Positions 1 to 8,782 of a DNA stretch of 32,989 bases are shown here, piece by piece. Source of the DNA: Dehalococcoidia bacterium (GTDB lineage: Bacteria; Chloroflexota; Dehalococcoidia; DSTF01; WHTK01); contig WHTK01000036.1 in the NCBI GenBank assembly GCA_009377745.1, positions 1-32,989 on the forward strand. Direction: 5' to 3'. The notes beneath the pieces are model-generated. The model saw only the letters and a program-made list of their open reading frames with translations. It was not told the origin of the DNA and searched no databases. Made by a program: the position numbers and the translations under genes. Position 1 is the first letter of the stretch; every line of letters begins with the position of its first letter.

Positions 1-626
1 CTTGACTCTAGACGGGCTCATCCCTGCCTGATAGGGCCATCCGGCCGTCGCTCAAGGCCGAAAGTCGGTTGTGGGTGAGCGCCACGTTCTCGGCGGTTCA
101 GAAATCATGCCCAGTTTGCCGATCTGACCGATGCGGGCTCCGCCGGCGAAAACGGCTTGTAGAGGATGGATTGCGGGACCAGCCCATCGACAAGACGCTT
201 CGTTATCGTCCATCAGGACAAGCAGGAGCCCAACGAAGCCGGCACCGCGCGGGTTATGAACAAGGCCGTCAGACTCCCTCCATCATCGAAGACGACGGCA
301 TCCGGAGTCGATTCCTTTGGGGGCCGCGATCAGTGCGTCCTTGTCGTCACGATTCTGAGACTTGTGACCCGTGACGTGCCGACGCGCGGCCGGCGAGAGC
401 CCAAGAAGTAGCTTGCGCTCCCGACGACCAGCAACCGCACCAACAACACTACTTTGTTCGATCGTGTGCTTGCGATGTCGCCGGGGGCCCGTAGGCAGCG
501 AAGGCCGGACGGCCGCCCTTGAGCCGCCGATCAGCCCTAGTAAGTGCGGGCGGGATCGGCGAGGTTACGTATGAGAGAAGAGTGCGATGCGCTTGGCTAT
601 CATCCAGAACTCAAGGAGGCGAATCG
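1..626. other. No confident gene; upstream region of the HAD gene
   Basis: No reading frame here looks like a protein family I recognise. Short open frames exist but overlap in several phases, lack a good ribosome binding site and read as low-complexity Arg/Ser/Pro text typical of high-GC noncoding frames. A stretch around 190-280 (reading FVIVHQDKQEPNEAGTARV) looks somewhat protein-like and could be a decayed gene remnant, but I cannot assign it. The promoter of the HAD gene should lie in the last 100 bases. Confidence 0.4.
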
Positions 627-1400
627 ATGGCTGACGCGGGCGCCGCGACGACGCCTTTGGACTCGCGTAAGCTCGACGCCGTCCTCTTCGACATGGACGG
701 CGTGGTGACGCGCACCGCGAGCATTCACGCGGCAGCCTGGAAGCAGACATTTGACACACTCCTCAAATCCAGGTCCGCTGCCGCCAACTCGTTCTTGCCC
801 TTCGACATCGAGGTTGACTATCGGCGCTACGTCGACGGCAAGCCGCGTCTTGACGGGGTAGTCAGCTTTCTCGCCTCGCGCGGGATCACGCTCCCGCATG
901 GAGAACCCGACGATGGACCGGCAGACGAGACAGTCTGGGGCCTCGGAAACCGCAAAGATCGGCTCCTTCAGCGTCTCCTTAGATCGAGAGGCGTCGAAGT
1001 CTTCGAGACGACCGTTGAATTCATAACCTACTTGAAGAAGGCTGGCTTAAGGATCGGGGTATTCTCAGCGAGTAGGAACGCTGAGCAGGTGCTGGCGGCG
1101 GCCAAGGTCCTGTCGCTATTCGACGCCAAGGTGGACGGTGTAGACGCCGATCATCTGGGATTGCCAGGGAAACCTCACCCGGCCACCCTTTTGGAGTTGG
1201 CGCGCCGTCTCGGTGCTGAACCGGGCCGCTGCGCGGTGGTTGAGGATTCTATTGCGGGCGTTCACGCTGGGCGGGCCGGAGGCTTCGGCGTTGTCATCGG
1301 TGTGAACCGGTCGTCAAGCCAGGGCGCAATGCTGGAAGCCGGGGCTGGCGTGGAGGTTATGGATCTCGGCGAAGTTCGTCTCGTTAGCGGAACAGACTAA
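627..1400 (+). CDS. HAD-superfamily hydrolase, beta-phosphoglucomutase-like
   Basis: A 257-residue HAD subfamily IA enzyme. Motif I is FDMDGVVT with the nucleophile Asp22 and acid/base Asp24; a helical cap follows (about residues 30-110). Motif II lies around the GVFSASRN segment and the C-terminal acidic motif is VVEDSIAGVHAG. Family members isomerise beta-glucose 1-phosphate or dephosphorylate sugar phosphates, in the cytoplasm. The ATG at 627 was chosen because AAGGAGG lies 7-8 bases upstream (613-619); a longer in-frame extension to 519 has no such site and an unrelated sequence. No GH65 phosphorylase, the usual partner of beta-phosphoglucomutase, is present here, so the substrate is open. 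The trehalose synthase remnant and GalT further right at least show sugar-phosphate metabolism in the region. Confidence 0.85.
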   Translation: MADAGAATTPLDSRKLDAVLFDMDGVVTRTASIHAAAWKQTFDTLLKSRSAAANSFLPFDIEVDYRRYVDGKPRLDGVVSFLASRGITLPHGEPDDGPADETVWGLGNRKDRLLQRLLRSRGVEVFETTVEFITYLKKAGLRIGVFSASRNAEQVLAAAKVLSLFDAKVDGVDADHLGLPGKPHPATLLELARRLGAEPGRCAVVEDSIAGVHAGRAGGFGVVIGVNRSSSQGAMLEAGAGVEVMDLGEVRLVSGTD

Positions 1401-1410
1401 CAAGGCATCA

Positions 1411-1656
1411 TCAAATTCGGCTCATTCGCGATAGCGAGAGCTCCTCGCCTCCCAGCTGCACATGAAACGCCCGCAGGTTCTCGCCGGGCTCATCACCCGC
1501 CTGGTGGGCGGCGACCGAGAACTCGACCTGAGTTCCTTCAGCTAGCTCGGTGAATTTGGTACTACTCAAGCCGGTGATGTGGAAGAAGAATTTACGGCCG
1601 ACTTCCCCTCGATGAAGCTGAACTTGCCATAACGTCAAGGCGTGCAACGACCCCAT
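1411..1656 (-). pseudogene. Cold-shock-domain protein with frame-scrambled N-terminus
   Basis: The open frame is 81 codons with a good SD (AGAGGAGAGG) before the ATG. Residues from about 19 on fit a cold-shock OB-fold: FFFHITGL is the RNP2-like strand and TKFTELAEGTQVEF the following strand-turn. The first 18 residues do not fit. However, the expected strands are readable in the other two frames: GVVARLD just after the start and YGKFSFIEG (RNP1-like) next. Restoring one G in the run at 1651-1654, one T at 1631-1632 and one G at 1605-1608 joins all pieces into one domain. Because three bases are lost, the start and the C-terminal half share one frame. RNA binding is unlikely as the sequence stands, since the RNP1 aromatic residues are not translated. 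Sequencing error is the alternative explanation. Confidence 0.7.
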
Positions 1657-1674
1657 GCGTCCTGCACCTCTCCT

Positions 1675-2112
1675 CTAGACCAATGCCTTCTGCCAAAGCT
1701 CGGCTATTGACCTCGGCATTGCCCCTCGGATGTGCCGCGTTATCCCCGGGTCGACGTGTTTGGTCATGACACGAATGCAGCCGCTCATCACTCGCTCATG
1801 GTCAACGGCGATGTCCTGCGGGAAGTAATCGAGCAGGGCAGCGGCGAACTCCTCGGCGGTGCGCTCCCGCGTAGGATTCTGGGTCGGGTCCCAGCCTTCG
1901 TAGTAGATACCGCGTACGAGCATGGGTAGCTGAGCGCTCAGATGCGCCACCTCCTCCAGAGGCAAGCGGTCGCGAACCTGGTGCAGACAGCCACGTAAAG
2001 CGAGATAAGCGCGGTGGCGGTCCTGCCAATGCAGCTCCTCCATAATGTCGTTGAGCCAGATCATCGTTTTCTGGACGGTCGTATCGAACACTTCGAGTCC
2101 CGTAACGCTCAT
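1675..2112 (-). CDS. DUF2267 domain-containing protein
   Basis: A 145-residue soluble protein that covers a full DUF2267 domain. The diagnostic stretches are CLHQVRDRLPLEEVAHLSAQ, LPMLVRGIYYEGWDP and a C-terminal ITRHIRGAMP. The biochemical function of this family is unknown. In actinobacteria, Chloroflexota and proteobacteria its genes often sit with universal stress proteins, P-type ATPases and BON proteins, as here. A second, broken copy lies 12 kb away in the same orientation (13831-14171), so the locus once held paralogues. This copy is intact. The ATG at 2112 is preceded by GAGAGGGG, a usable ribosome binding site. Confidence 0.85.
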   Translation of the reverse strand: MSVTGLEVFDTTVQKTMIWLNDIMEELHWQDRHRAYLALRGCLHQVRDRLPLEEVAHLSAQLPMLVRGIYYEGWDPTQNPTRERTAEEFAAALLDYFPQDIAVDHERVMSGCIRVMTKHVDPGITRHIRGAMPRSIAELWQKALV

Positions 2113-2446
2113 TTTCGATGCCCCTCTCCATGCATGCTGGCCAGCTCGTCCGTCCTGACCTGATCAGAGACTAGGGATCGTCAAAACGTTGCGGCAGGGC
2201 CATACGTCCCGACTGGCGGGGACCAATCGGCGGTCTTCTCAGTCACAGTCCAAGCTACGTCTAAGGCAGGAATCCTGCTTCAGGTTCGTCCCAGGGGCCC
2301 AGGAGAGAATCCGACGAGACTTCGTGCCGTTTGTCCCCACGAGTGGGTACTCTTTGGCCTGTTCGATTCGTTCGCCGGTGAGCCAGAATCGCTGTGGAGA
2401 AGCTCGAAGGAGGGATAGCATAGATCCAGATGAGAGCGCTTTCGGA
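2113..2446. other. Divergent intergenic region, DUF2267 / DUF2934
   Basis: About 330 bases between a minus-strand and a plus-strand gene, so promoters for both are expected here. I see no convincing -35/-10 pair, hairpin or repeat. An in-frame extension of the DUF2934 gene runs through it, but its sequence is not protein-like. AAGGAGGG at 2406-2413 is the best ribosome binding site in the region. Confidence 0.35.
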
Positions 2447-2626
2447 GTGTCACATGAGGCGATCGCCAAGCGGGCGTATGAGTTGTACGCGCAGCATGGA
2501 TATCAACACGGTTATTACGCTGACGACTGGCTCCGAGCCGAAGCCGAGCTGACCAGATCTTCTGCCGCGGCGGAGGAGAAAGAGAGCACCCCATCCTCGC
2601 TGACCACACCATCCGCGCTACCTTAA
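2447..2626 (+). CDS. DUF2934 small protein
   Basis: The core AIAKRAYELYAQHG followed by YYADDWLRAEAEL is the DUF2934 signature (Ala-Tyr-Glu-Leu, Gly, Asp-Trp-Leu-x-Ala-Glu), a short helical domain of unknown function often found near stress genes. The start is uncertain. GTG at 2447 is the nearest in-frame start but has only GGA just upstream, while a strong AAGGAGGG at 2406-2413 points to the ATG at 2430, which is in another frame. Adding one G at 2446-2447 would join that ATG (MRALSE...) to the domain. So this gene too may have lost one base near its start. The domain itself is complete and ends in a Ser/Glu/Pro-rich tail. Confidence 0.65.
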   Translation: MSHEAIAKRAYELYAQHGYQHGYYADDWLRAEAELTRSSAAAEEKESTPSSLTTPSALP

Positions 2627-2774
2627 CCCACGTGACAGACGCCGATTTAGTGGACGTCCGGGCTCACGCTTTCCGAAGGGTCGTGGTCTGTGTACCCAAG
2701 GTGCGCGTGAGCAGTCCCGCCCCCATTCGAGTTGTCCCTTCCACTCCTGCTGGCATGCGACGACGCCACGCCTG

Positions 2775-4163
2775 ATGCGCGTTGGGTTCTTTGGCGGCGC
2801 GGGCACCGTTACAGGGTCCAAGTTCCTGGTCGAGGAACGGAACACGCGAGTGCTGGTTGATTGCGGCCTTTTTCAGGGTCTAAAGGCCCTTCGCCTTCTC
2901 AATTGGCAGCCCACGCCTTTCGATCCGCGAAGCCTCGATGCTGTGGTACTGACCCATGCCCACATAGATCATTCCGGCTATCTACCGCGACTGGTCAAGA
3001 GCGGTTTTGGCGGGCCCATTTATTGCACGCCTGCCACACGCGAACTGGCCGAAATTCTGTTGCGAGACGCCGCCGCCCTTCAAGAGGAAGACGCCGAGTA
3101 TGCCAACCGCAAGGGCTTCAGCAAACATCACCCCGCGCTACCGCTGTTCACCGTTGATGACGCGGATACGGCTATCAGGCAGATGGTGCCCCAGCGATTC
3201 GGACATGACTTCGCCGCTGGCTCGCTTTCCGCACGCTTCCACGACTCAGGCCACATCCTGGGTTCGGCCTTCGTCCAGATAACCGGTACCGCGGACCAGA
3301 GCCGCGAGGAACGCCTGATTTTCAGCGGCGACCTTGGCCGTTATGATGCGCCGCTGCACGGCGACCCGGAGCCGTTGCCGAACTGCGATACCGTCGTACT
3401 CGAGTCGACCTATGGCGATCAGCAGCATTCTGACGTGCCGATAGAGGAGCAGATCCGCGGGCCATTCGAGCACACACTCGCACGAAACGGGACACTCCTC
3501 ATACCGGCGTTCGCCGTGGCGCGAGCCCAACTCTTGCTGCTCTTGCTCCGTCAGCTCATGGAATCAGGCAAGCTGCGGACGGTGCCGATTCACCTCGATA
3601 GCCCCATGGCGATCGATGTAACCTCGGTGTACAGACGTTACCTGGGTAGCAAAGGCCTGAATGCGACCCATCGCGACCTCTTCCCACGCGGCGTTCAGTA
3701 CCACCGCTCGGTCGAAGACTCCAAGGAGCTTTCTGGCCTCAGGGGTCCAAGGATAATCATCGCCGGCAGCGGCATGATGACTGGTGGCCGCGTGCTGCAT
3801 CACCTTCGCCGATTGCTGCCGGATGAGAAGAACCTCTTGGTGTTGGCAGGCTACCAAGCTGCGGGAACGAGAGGCAGGAGCCTCCAGGAAGGGGCCCGGT
3901 CTGTCCGGATACATGGTCTAGATATCCCAGTACGGGCACGTTTCCTCGAGATCGAAGGCCTCTCGGCTCACGCCGATTCAGGAGATCTCTTGCGCTGGCT
4001 GCAGTCAGCCCAGGTGCTGCCGGCCAACGTGTTCCTTGTGCATGGCGAGCCACCGGCGCTGGCAGCGTTATCGGGCCGACTTTCTGCTATGGGCATGGAC
4101 GTCCATGTCCCGAGATTGAACGACAGGTTCGAATCGGTTCAAGGCAAATGGCGAACGCGGTGA
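2775..4163 (+). CDS. MBL-fold / beta-CASP RNA metallohydrolase-like protein
   Basis: A 462-residue protein of the metallo-beta-lactamase fold with a beta-CASP insert, the architecture of archaeal CPSF73-like and bacterial YpmF/TTHA0252-type RNA nucleases. Zinc ligands appear in order: H61-x-H63-x-D65-H66 (LTHAHIDHSG), a His in HDSGHILGSA, Asp in FSGDLGRYDAP, then the beta-CASP motifs including PAFAVARAQ, SGMMTGGRV and the terminal LSAHAD and VHGEP. Length and motif order match the family, so it should be active; the expected role is endo- or exonucleolytic RNA processing in the cytoplasm. The ATG at 2775 starts directly on the first beta strand (MRVGFFGGAG). No strong SD precedes it. It stands alone, although similar genes are common in USP/P-ATPase stress clusters. 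Confidence 0.9.
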   Translation: MRVGFFGGAGTVTGSKFLVEERNTRVLVDCGLFQGLKALRLLNWQPTPFDPRSLDAVVLTHAHIDHSGYLPRLVKSGFGGPIYCTPATRELAEILLRDAAALQEEDAEYANRKGFSKHHPALPLFTVDDADTAIRQMVPQRFGHDFAAGSLSARFHDSGHILGSAFVQITGTADQSREERLIFSGDLGRYDAPLHGDPEPLPNCDTVVLESTYGDQQHSDVPIEEQIRGPFEHTLARNGTLLIPAFAVARAQLLLLLLRQLMESGKLRTVPIHLDSPMAIDVTSVYRRYLGSKGLNATHRDLFPRGVQYHRSVEDSKELSGLRGPRIIIAGSGMMTGGRVLHHLRRLLPDEKNLLVLAGYQAAGTRGRSLQEGARSVRIHGLDIPVRARFLEIEGLSAHADSGDLLRWLQSAQVLPANVFLVHGEPPALAALSGRLSAMGMDVHVPRLNDRFESVQGKWRTR

Positions 4164-4460
4164 CTTTGCGAATAGGCACCTGCAGCTGGAATCGCCCGAG
4201 TTGGCTACGCCGATCGCTGCCCGCCGATACGTCAGCAGCAGAAGCTGCGAAATCATGAGGTCGAGCGGGTCCTAGTTCTAGTTTGGCTCAATCAGTCGAT
4301 GAAGCAAACGTTCTCTAGGCCGTCGGCCGTTCTATTTTGCAAGCGCGAGAGAATAGTTCGTAGCGTCTATCTCTGGACAGTCGATGGTGAAAGGCAGGCT
4401 CTTGGAATCGCAACTGCGAGAAGGCCTCCAACTCCAATCTTCCGCAACGAGACGGGCTCT

Positions 4461-4766
4461 TAAGGCGGCAGCTCTTCGCCCGGGCTGGTACTGGCCGGTT
4501 ATGGTCTACCTATTCTGGCGGGGAAGCTATACGTCGTACCTGGTGGCGTCGGCATCATCGAGGGAGGGATGGCCGGGCTGTACGGAGCCCTGGGAGTGCC
4601 CGGAGGCGTCATCGTCGTGGTCATTCTTGGCTATCGGTTGATCTCATTCTGGATTCCAGTTTGCCTGGGGTTCTTGCTGGTTCCTGTACTCAGCTTATTT
4701 GCACCGCGGGGCACTAATTTGTCCTGGGGTTTTGGCAAACTCGACTGGATTGGTCCGGGAGGATGA
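4461..4766 (+). pseudogene. Truncated flippase-like (LPG synthase TM / UPF0104) C-terminal remnant
   Basis: One frame encodes a hydrophobic segment ending with the hallmark of the lysylphosphatidylglycerol synthase transmembrane family: PGGVGIIEGGMAGLYGALGV followed by ILGYRLISFWIPVCLGFLL. In that family PGG-G-E-G and the YR...FW helix form the last two membrane segments. The frame is closed by TAA at 4458-4460. No earlier part of the roughly 300-residue family could be found in the 300 bases upstream, so about two thirds of the gene is missing. A start at ATG 4569 would give only 65 residues. I read it as a 5'-truncated remnant next to the convergent P-ATPase gene. It could be an uncommon short protein, but that is unlikely. 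Confidence 0.6.
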
Positions 4767-4906
4767 GCTGAGCCTTCTGGGTTCCGGTTGTCGAGGCTTG
4801 GTCGGAACTGGGAAGCCACCTTTGGATGGCATTCTCCCGCCTCGGCTGAGGCGACTCAGGCCAATACGCTAAGAGGTCGCTCTGACTAGTGTCTTCCGCA
4901 GTGAGA

Positions 4907-7531
4907 TCAGTCCGGCGCCCCGACGCGCGCTGACAAGCGCTTCGCAATCTCGAGTACAGGTATGGAGAGAAGTCCGGCCCCAAGGCTCAGCGACAAGGAC
5001 TTGGCGTTAAGCGTTTCGAATCCAAAGAGCTCCTGGAAGAATGGCACATAGAGAGCGACTGAGAGCAAGAGAGTTGTCCCAGCCAAGAGCCACCAGAGAG
5101 GGCGGTTTCGTACAGATAGCATCTCCCATGGTGCACGTGACGTCGATCGGTTGGTCAGGATCAATGCCAGATTCGAGACGATTAAGGTAACGAAGGTCAT
5201 GCTTCGTGCTCGTGCCTCGTCATTCGTCGATTCCCAGCTAATGAAGTAGACGGCGAGTACGACCAACATGACGCAAATGCCGTCGATCAAGCTTAAAGCT
5301 ATCAGGCGGGAGTTGAACAGGCGCTCATTTACTGGCCGCGGCGGCCTCCTCATGACGTTAGGTGAAGGCGGCTCGGCCTCAAAAACTATCGAGCAGGCTG
5401 GATCGATAATTAACTCAAGAAAGACGATGTGCGCGGGGAACAGTGTCAGCGGTGTTCCGAGAATCACCGGCAAAAGCGACAGGCCAGCGATGGGTATGTG
5501 AACGGCCAAAAGGTATGCGATGGCCTTGCGTAGGTTGTCGAAGATGCCGCGCCCGATCCGGACAGCGCGCACGATAGAACCGAAGTCGTCATCGAGAAGT
5601 ACCAGGCTGGCAGCTTCGCGAGCGACGTCAGTTCCTCTTTCCCCCATCGCGATGCCGATGTGGGCGGCCTTCAGGGCAGGGGCGTCATTTACTCCGTCGC
5701 CCGTCATCGCCACAATCTCGCCGTTAGCTTTGAGGGAATTCACGAGGCGTAACTTCTGCTCAGGCACAACCCGGGCGAAGATGTTAGATTCACCCACTCT
5801 CTGGCTTAGCTCCGCTTCGCTCATGGCATCCAGCTCGGCACCGCTGATAGTCACACCCGTAGGCAAGCCGGCCTCGAGCCCAATCTGCCGCGCCGTGACC
5901 GGATAGTCGCCGGTAATCATCACCACCCTGATGCCGGCGGATGCACATTCGTTGATTGCGGCGGGCACTCCGGGTCGCAGCGGATCGATAAGGCCGACCA
6001 GTCCCACGAACTCGAGCTTCAAATCACGCTGATCTTCTGGCAGCAGCTCATCGCTTGAACGGGACCACGCCACACCGAGCACCCTCAAGCCAGCGACAGC
6101 CATCTCGTCTACTCTGTGGGAGAGCTCCCGCAGCGCGTCGCCTTCCAGACGACAAAGCTGCGCAATAGCCTCCGGTGCACCTTTGGCCCCGATCGATAGC
6201 TCAGGGCCAGTATCGACGCGCCAGACCTGCGACATCGCTAGGAGCGCCGGCGACAGCGGATACTGTCGCACCATTCGAGCATGCTGTGACGGTTGCGCGC
6301 TCCTGGCCAAGCTGGCAAGGAGCCTCTGAATCGCTTGCTCCATCGGGTCGATTGAGTCGGCCTGACCGGCAAGTGCCATGGACTGAACCAGCTTGTCGCA
6401 ACCGACCGGCAGCTCCCCGACGTCCGAATCGAGCTCGTATACCTGGTTATTGGCAAACAGGCGGCGCACTGCCATCTGATTCAGAGTCAGTGTGCCGGTT
6501 TTGTCCACGCAGAGCACGGTGGTAGCTCCGAGGGTCTCCACCGCCGGTACGCGTCGTGTTAGGACCCGCTTCCGAGATAGCCTCCACGCTCCAAACGCGA
6601 GGAAGACTGTCAAGACAACCGGGAACTCCTCAGGGATGATCGCTATGGCGAGGGTGATACCGCTCAGCAGGCCGTCTTTCCAGTTTGTCGCCATGCCATG
6701 GACCAGCGACACAATCAGGCAGAGCATCAACGCGATCGACGCCAACAAGCGGACAATACGCCGCGTCTCGACCTGGATTCGAGTTGGCTCCTCTCGAAGG
6801 CCTGCTAATGACGCACCAATACGGCCGAACTGCGTCGATGTCCCAGTCGCGAGGGCCTCGGCAAGCCCCGTGCCGGCCACCACTAGCGAGCCGGAAAACA
6901 GAAATGGCAGATCGTCGCCGCCGGGCGGTTCCATGGCCGTAATCGTTTCGCTCGCGGTCTTGCTCACGGAAATCGATTCGCCGGTCAGCAGCGACTCATC
7001 TACCAGTACATTTGTGCCCGCTCGCAGTACAGCGTCCGCCGGCACTCGGTCACCTTCGGAAATGAGCAGGGCATCCCCGCGTGCCACCTCACGCCCCGGA
7101 ATTCGCAAATGCTCGCCGTCACGGATCACTAGGGCGCGTGGGCTGGAGAGGTCCCGGAGCGCTGCCAGCGCGCGCTCCGTGCGCCGCTCTTGGTAAAGGT
7201 TGATCGCCACAATGAAGGAGATCGAGGCCAGGAGCAGTAGCGTCTCCGCGATATCGCCCAGCGACAGGTAGAGCATGCCAGCCGCAAGAAGGAGCAGGAT
7301 CATGGGCTCGCGCAGCACGGCCATTGCCACGGACACGAAGCTGCGCGGTCTACTCGACGGGAGCTCGTTATAACCTTCGGCTGCTAGCCTCTTAGCGGCT
7401 TCCTCACCCGTCAAACCCTGTACCGAACGCAGTTGTGTCTCCTGAGTCACTGAAGTGTCTGCTAACAGACTGTCCGCAAGACCGCGACAATTCACGGCCG
7501 GTGACCGGCAGGAATCTATGCCTGGATGCAT
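4907..7531 (-). CDS. P-type cation-transporting ATPase, Ca-type (PII, CtpF-like)
   Basis: Of up to 874 residues. Order: N-terminal cation-ATPase domain (LTGEEAAKRLAAEGYNELP, residues 40-58), M1-M2 (about 68-112), actuator with LLTGES (181-186), M3-M4 with IIPEEFPVVLTVF (298-310), phosphorylation site CVDKTGTLT with Asp343, nucleotide domain, the hinge motif MTGDGVNDAP, and M5-M10. The M4 Pro-Glu-Glu and a long C-terminal membrane domain fit PIIA-type ATPases that export Ca2+ or exchange other divalent ions, but the ion is not proven. The first 28 residues before GTG 7450 look dispensable; the true start may be that GTG. It is followed upstream by a tandem USP gene on the same strand, an association also seen for mycobacterial ctpF. 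All catalytic motifs are intact. Confidence 0.9.
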   Translation of the reverse strand: MHPGIDSCRSPAVNCRGLADSLLADTSVTQETQLRSVQGLTGEEAAKRLAAEGYNELPSSRPRSFVSVAMAVLREPMILLLLAAGMLYLSLGDIAETLLLLASISFIVAINLYQERRTERALAALRDLSSPRALVIRDGEHLRIPGREVARGDALLISEGDRVPADAVLRAGTNVLVDESLLTGESISVSKTASETITAMEPPGGDDLPFLFSGSLVVAGTGLAEALATGTSTQFGRIGASLAGLREEPTRIQVETRRIVRLLASIALMLCLIVSLVHGMATNWKDGLLSGITLAIAIIPEEFPVVLTVFLAFGAWRLSRKRVLTRRVPAVETLGATTVLCVDKTGTLTLNQMAVRRLFANNQVYELDSDVGELPVGCDKLVQSMALAGQADSIDPMEQAIQRLLASLARSAQPSQHARMVRQYPLSPALLAMSQVWRVDTGPELSIGAKGAPEAIAQLCRLEGDALRELSHRVDEMAVAGLRVLGVAWSRSSDELLPEDQRDLKLEFVGLVGLIDPLRPGVPAAINECASAGIRVVMITGDYPVTARQIGLEAGLPTGVTISGAELDAMSEAELSQRVGESNIFARVVPEQKLRLVNSLKANGEIVAMTGDGVNDAPALKAAHIGIAMGERGTDVAREAASLVLLDDDFGSIVRAVRIGRGIFDNLRKAIAYLLAVHIPIAGLSLLPVILGTPLTLFPAHIVFLELIIDPACSIVFEAEPPSPNVMRRPPRPVNERLFNSRLIALSLIDGICVMLVVLAVYFISWESTNDEARARSMTFVTLIVSNLALILTNRSTSRAPWEMLSVRNRPLWWLLAGTTLLLSVALYVPFFQELFGFETLNAKSLSLSLGAGLLSIPVLEIAKRLSARVGAPD

Positions 7532-7585
7532 GGCGGCGCAGGCTGAAGACCGAACCGGAACATCCCGATTGTCAAGGCGATGTCG

Positions 7586-8458
7586 CTACGTGGCGAGCAA
7601 CTTCACAAGTCTCTCCCCCTGACCGGGTTGAATGACCAAAACGGGTACCGGCCCTCGGATGAGGCGGTCCGTCACGCTGCCTAGAGCCCAGCGGACGAAG
7701 CCGTGGCGGCCGTGTGAGGTCATTATGACGAGATCGATAGAGCGCTCGGCGATCTGGCTCAACAAAACCTCCGCAGGGTGGCCGTGAACGGCGGCCCGCT
7801 CCACTTCATCCCCAACATCATCAAGTTCCAGGCCGGTCAAGTACCCCTCCGCGGCCAGAGCACTCGACTCCAGGAAGTCTGCATAGGTGCTCCCAGGCCA
7901 GGGTACGGGCGGAACAGCCGGCGGAACGTAGGCCGCCACAAGACTCAGGTTTGAGCCCAGCTTGCGGACGAAGCCTGTCGCTACGGTAAGCGCCTCCTCG
8001 GCCAATGCGGAGCCGTCCAGGGGCACCAGTATCCGACGAAACGCATCCGGCGCTTTGCGCCTCGCGGCCGCCGGGCTGACGACCAGGGTCGGACAGGAGG
8101 CGCCCCGGATCACCTTGTCGGCTACGCTCCCCAACCGCCAGGGTTCGATGCCGCTTTTGCCATGGCTCGACATGAGGAGCATGACAATCCACGGATTGGC
8201 GGCCTCCGCGAGGATTTGCGCATCGGGTGTGCCGCGGCGGCAGATCCAATCCACTTCCAACTCAAGTTTCTTCTGCGTTGCCTCCGCCAACTCAGCAAGA
8301 TAAGTGGCCGGGTTGACGCGGTTCGCTTCGTCGCTGGCAGAAACGCCGATGAGCGTTACCCGGAGCTCGCCCATCGCCTGCAGGGTGGGCAGGTATTCGA
8401 GCGCCGCTTCCGCGAGCTGCGAACCGTCCAGGGGTACCAAGACCGTGGCTAAAGGCAT
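7586..8458 (-). CDS. Tandem-domain universal stress protein
   Basis: A 290-residue protein with two Usp domains. The first begins TVLVPLDGSQLAEAALEYL and ends with SSHGKSGIEPWRLGSVADKV. The second begins RILVPLDGSALAEEAL and ends with TSHGRHGFVRWALGSVTDRL. Both carry the G-x2-G-x9-G-(S/T) loop that binds ATP in this family, so both sites look competent. The ATG at 8458 follows CAGGAGGGCAAG, a strong ribosome binding site. It lies 54 bases upstream of the P-ATPase gene on the same strand, so the two probably form an operon. USPs of this type bind ATP and promote survival in growth arrest or hypoxia. A paralogue with a frameshift lies at 17656-18554. Confidence 0.93.
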   Translation of the reverse strand: MPLATVLVPLDGSQLAEAALEYLPTLQAMGELRVTLIGVSASDEANRVNPATYLAELAEATQKKLELEVDWICRRGTPDAQILAEAANPWIVMLLMSSHGKSGIEPWRLGSVADKVIRGASCPTLVVSPAAARRKAPDAFRRILVPLDGSALAEEALTVATGFVRKLGSNLSLVAAYVPPAVPPVPWPGSTYADFLESSALAAEGYLTGLELDDVGDEVERAAVHGHPAEVLLSQIAERSIDLVIMTSHGRHGFVRWALGSVTDRLIRGPVPVLVIQPGQGERLVKLLAT

Positions 8459-8782
8459 CTTGCCCTCCTGGCTAAGCGTTCTTCCCGCGAGGCGCGTCGA
8501 CGATCACCGTCGAAATTCTTGATCATCTTTCGGCCTAAGACCATTCAGGCAGCTTTAAGGCTGCGGACGCTAGTGCCATTTGGCCGTGGTCAGAAGGGCC
8601 ACGTGGGCGGGGGCGCGGGGGTGCCTCATTCGGCCACTATTGTCAAAGATGAGAGCTGAATCTGAATCGGACGCGCATGACTCGAGGGTGAGGGGCGACC
8701 GATGCTCCAGCTACCTGGACTCTCCCCGCCTGTCCGTTCTCGTACGTGGGAGTCGGTGGCCGTCCGCCGCTAGAGTGTACGC
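8459..8782. other. Divergent promoter region between USP and CtpE-like ATPase
   Basis: These 324 bases separate two head-to-head genes and must hold both promoters. A short imperfect hairpin, GCAGC-TTTAAG-GCTGC, lies around 8550-8565. I see no long inverted repeat and no strong SD before the plus-strand ATG at 8783. An ORF can be drawn through part of it, but it does not look coding. Confidence 0.4.

Noticed and set aside
69..574. Overlapping open frames at the left end
   Set aside because: No ribosome binding site, no domain, and three overlapping phases of similar quality; treated as noncoding.
6492..7196. A long plus-strand open frame opposite the P-ATPase
   Set aside because: It lies antisense to conserved catalytic motifs of the intact P-type ATPase, is Arg/Ser/Pro-rich and is a common by-product of high-GC coding DNA.
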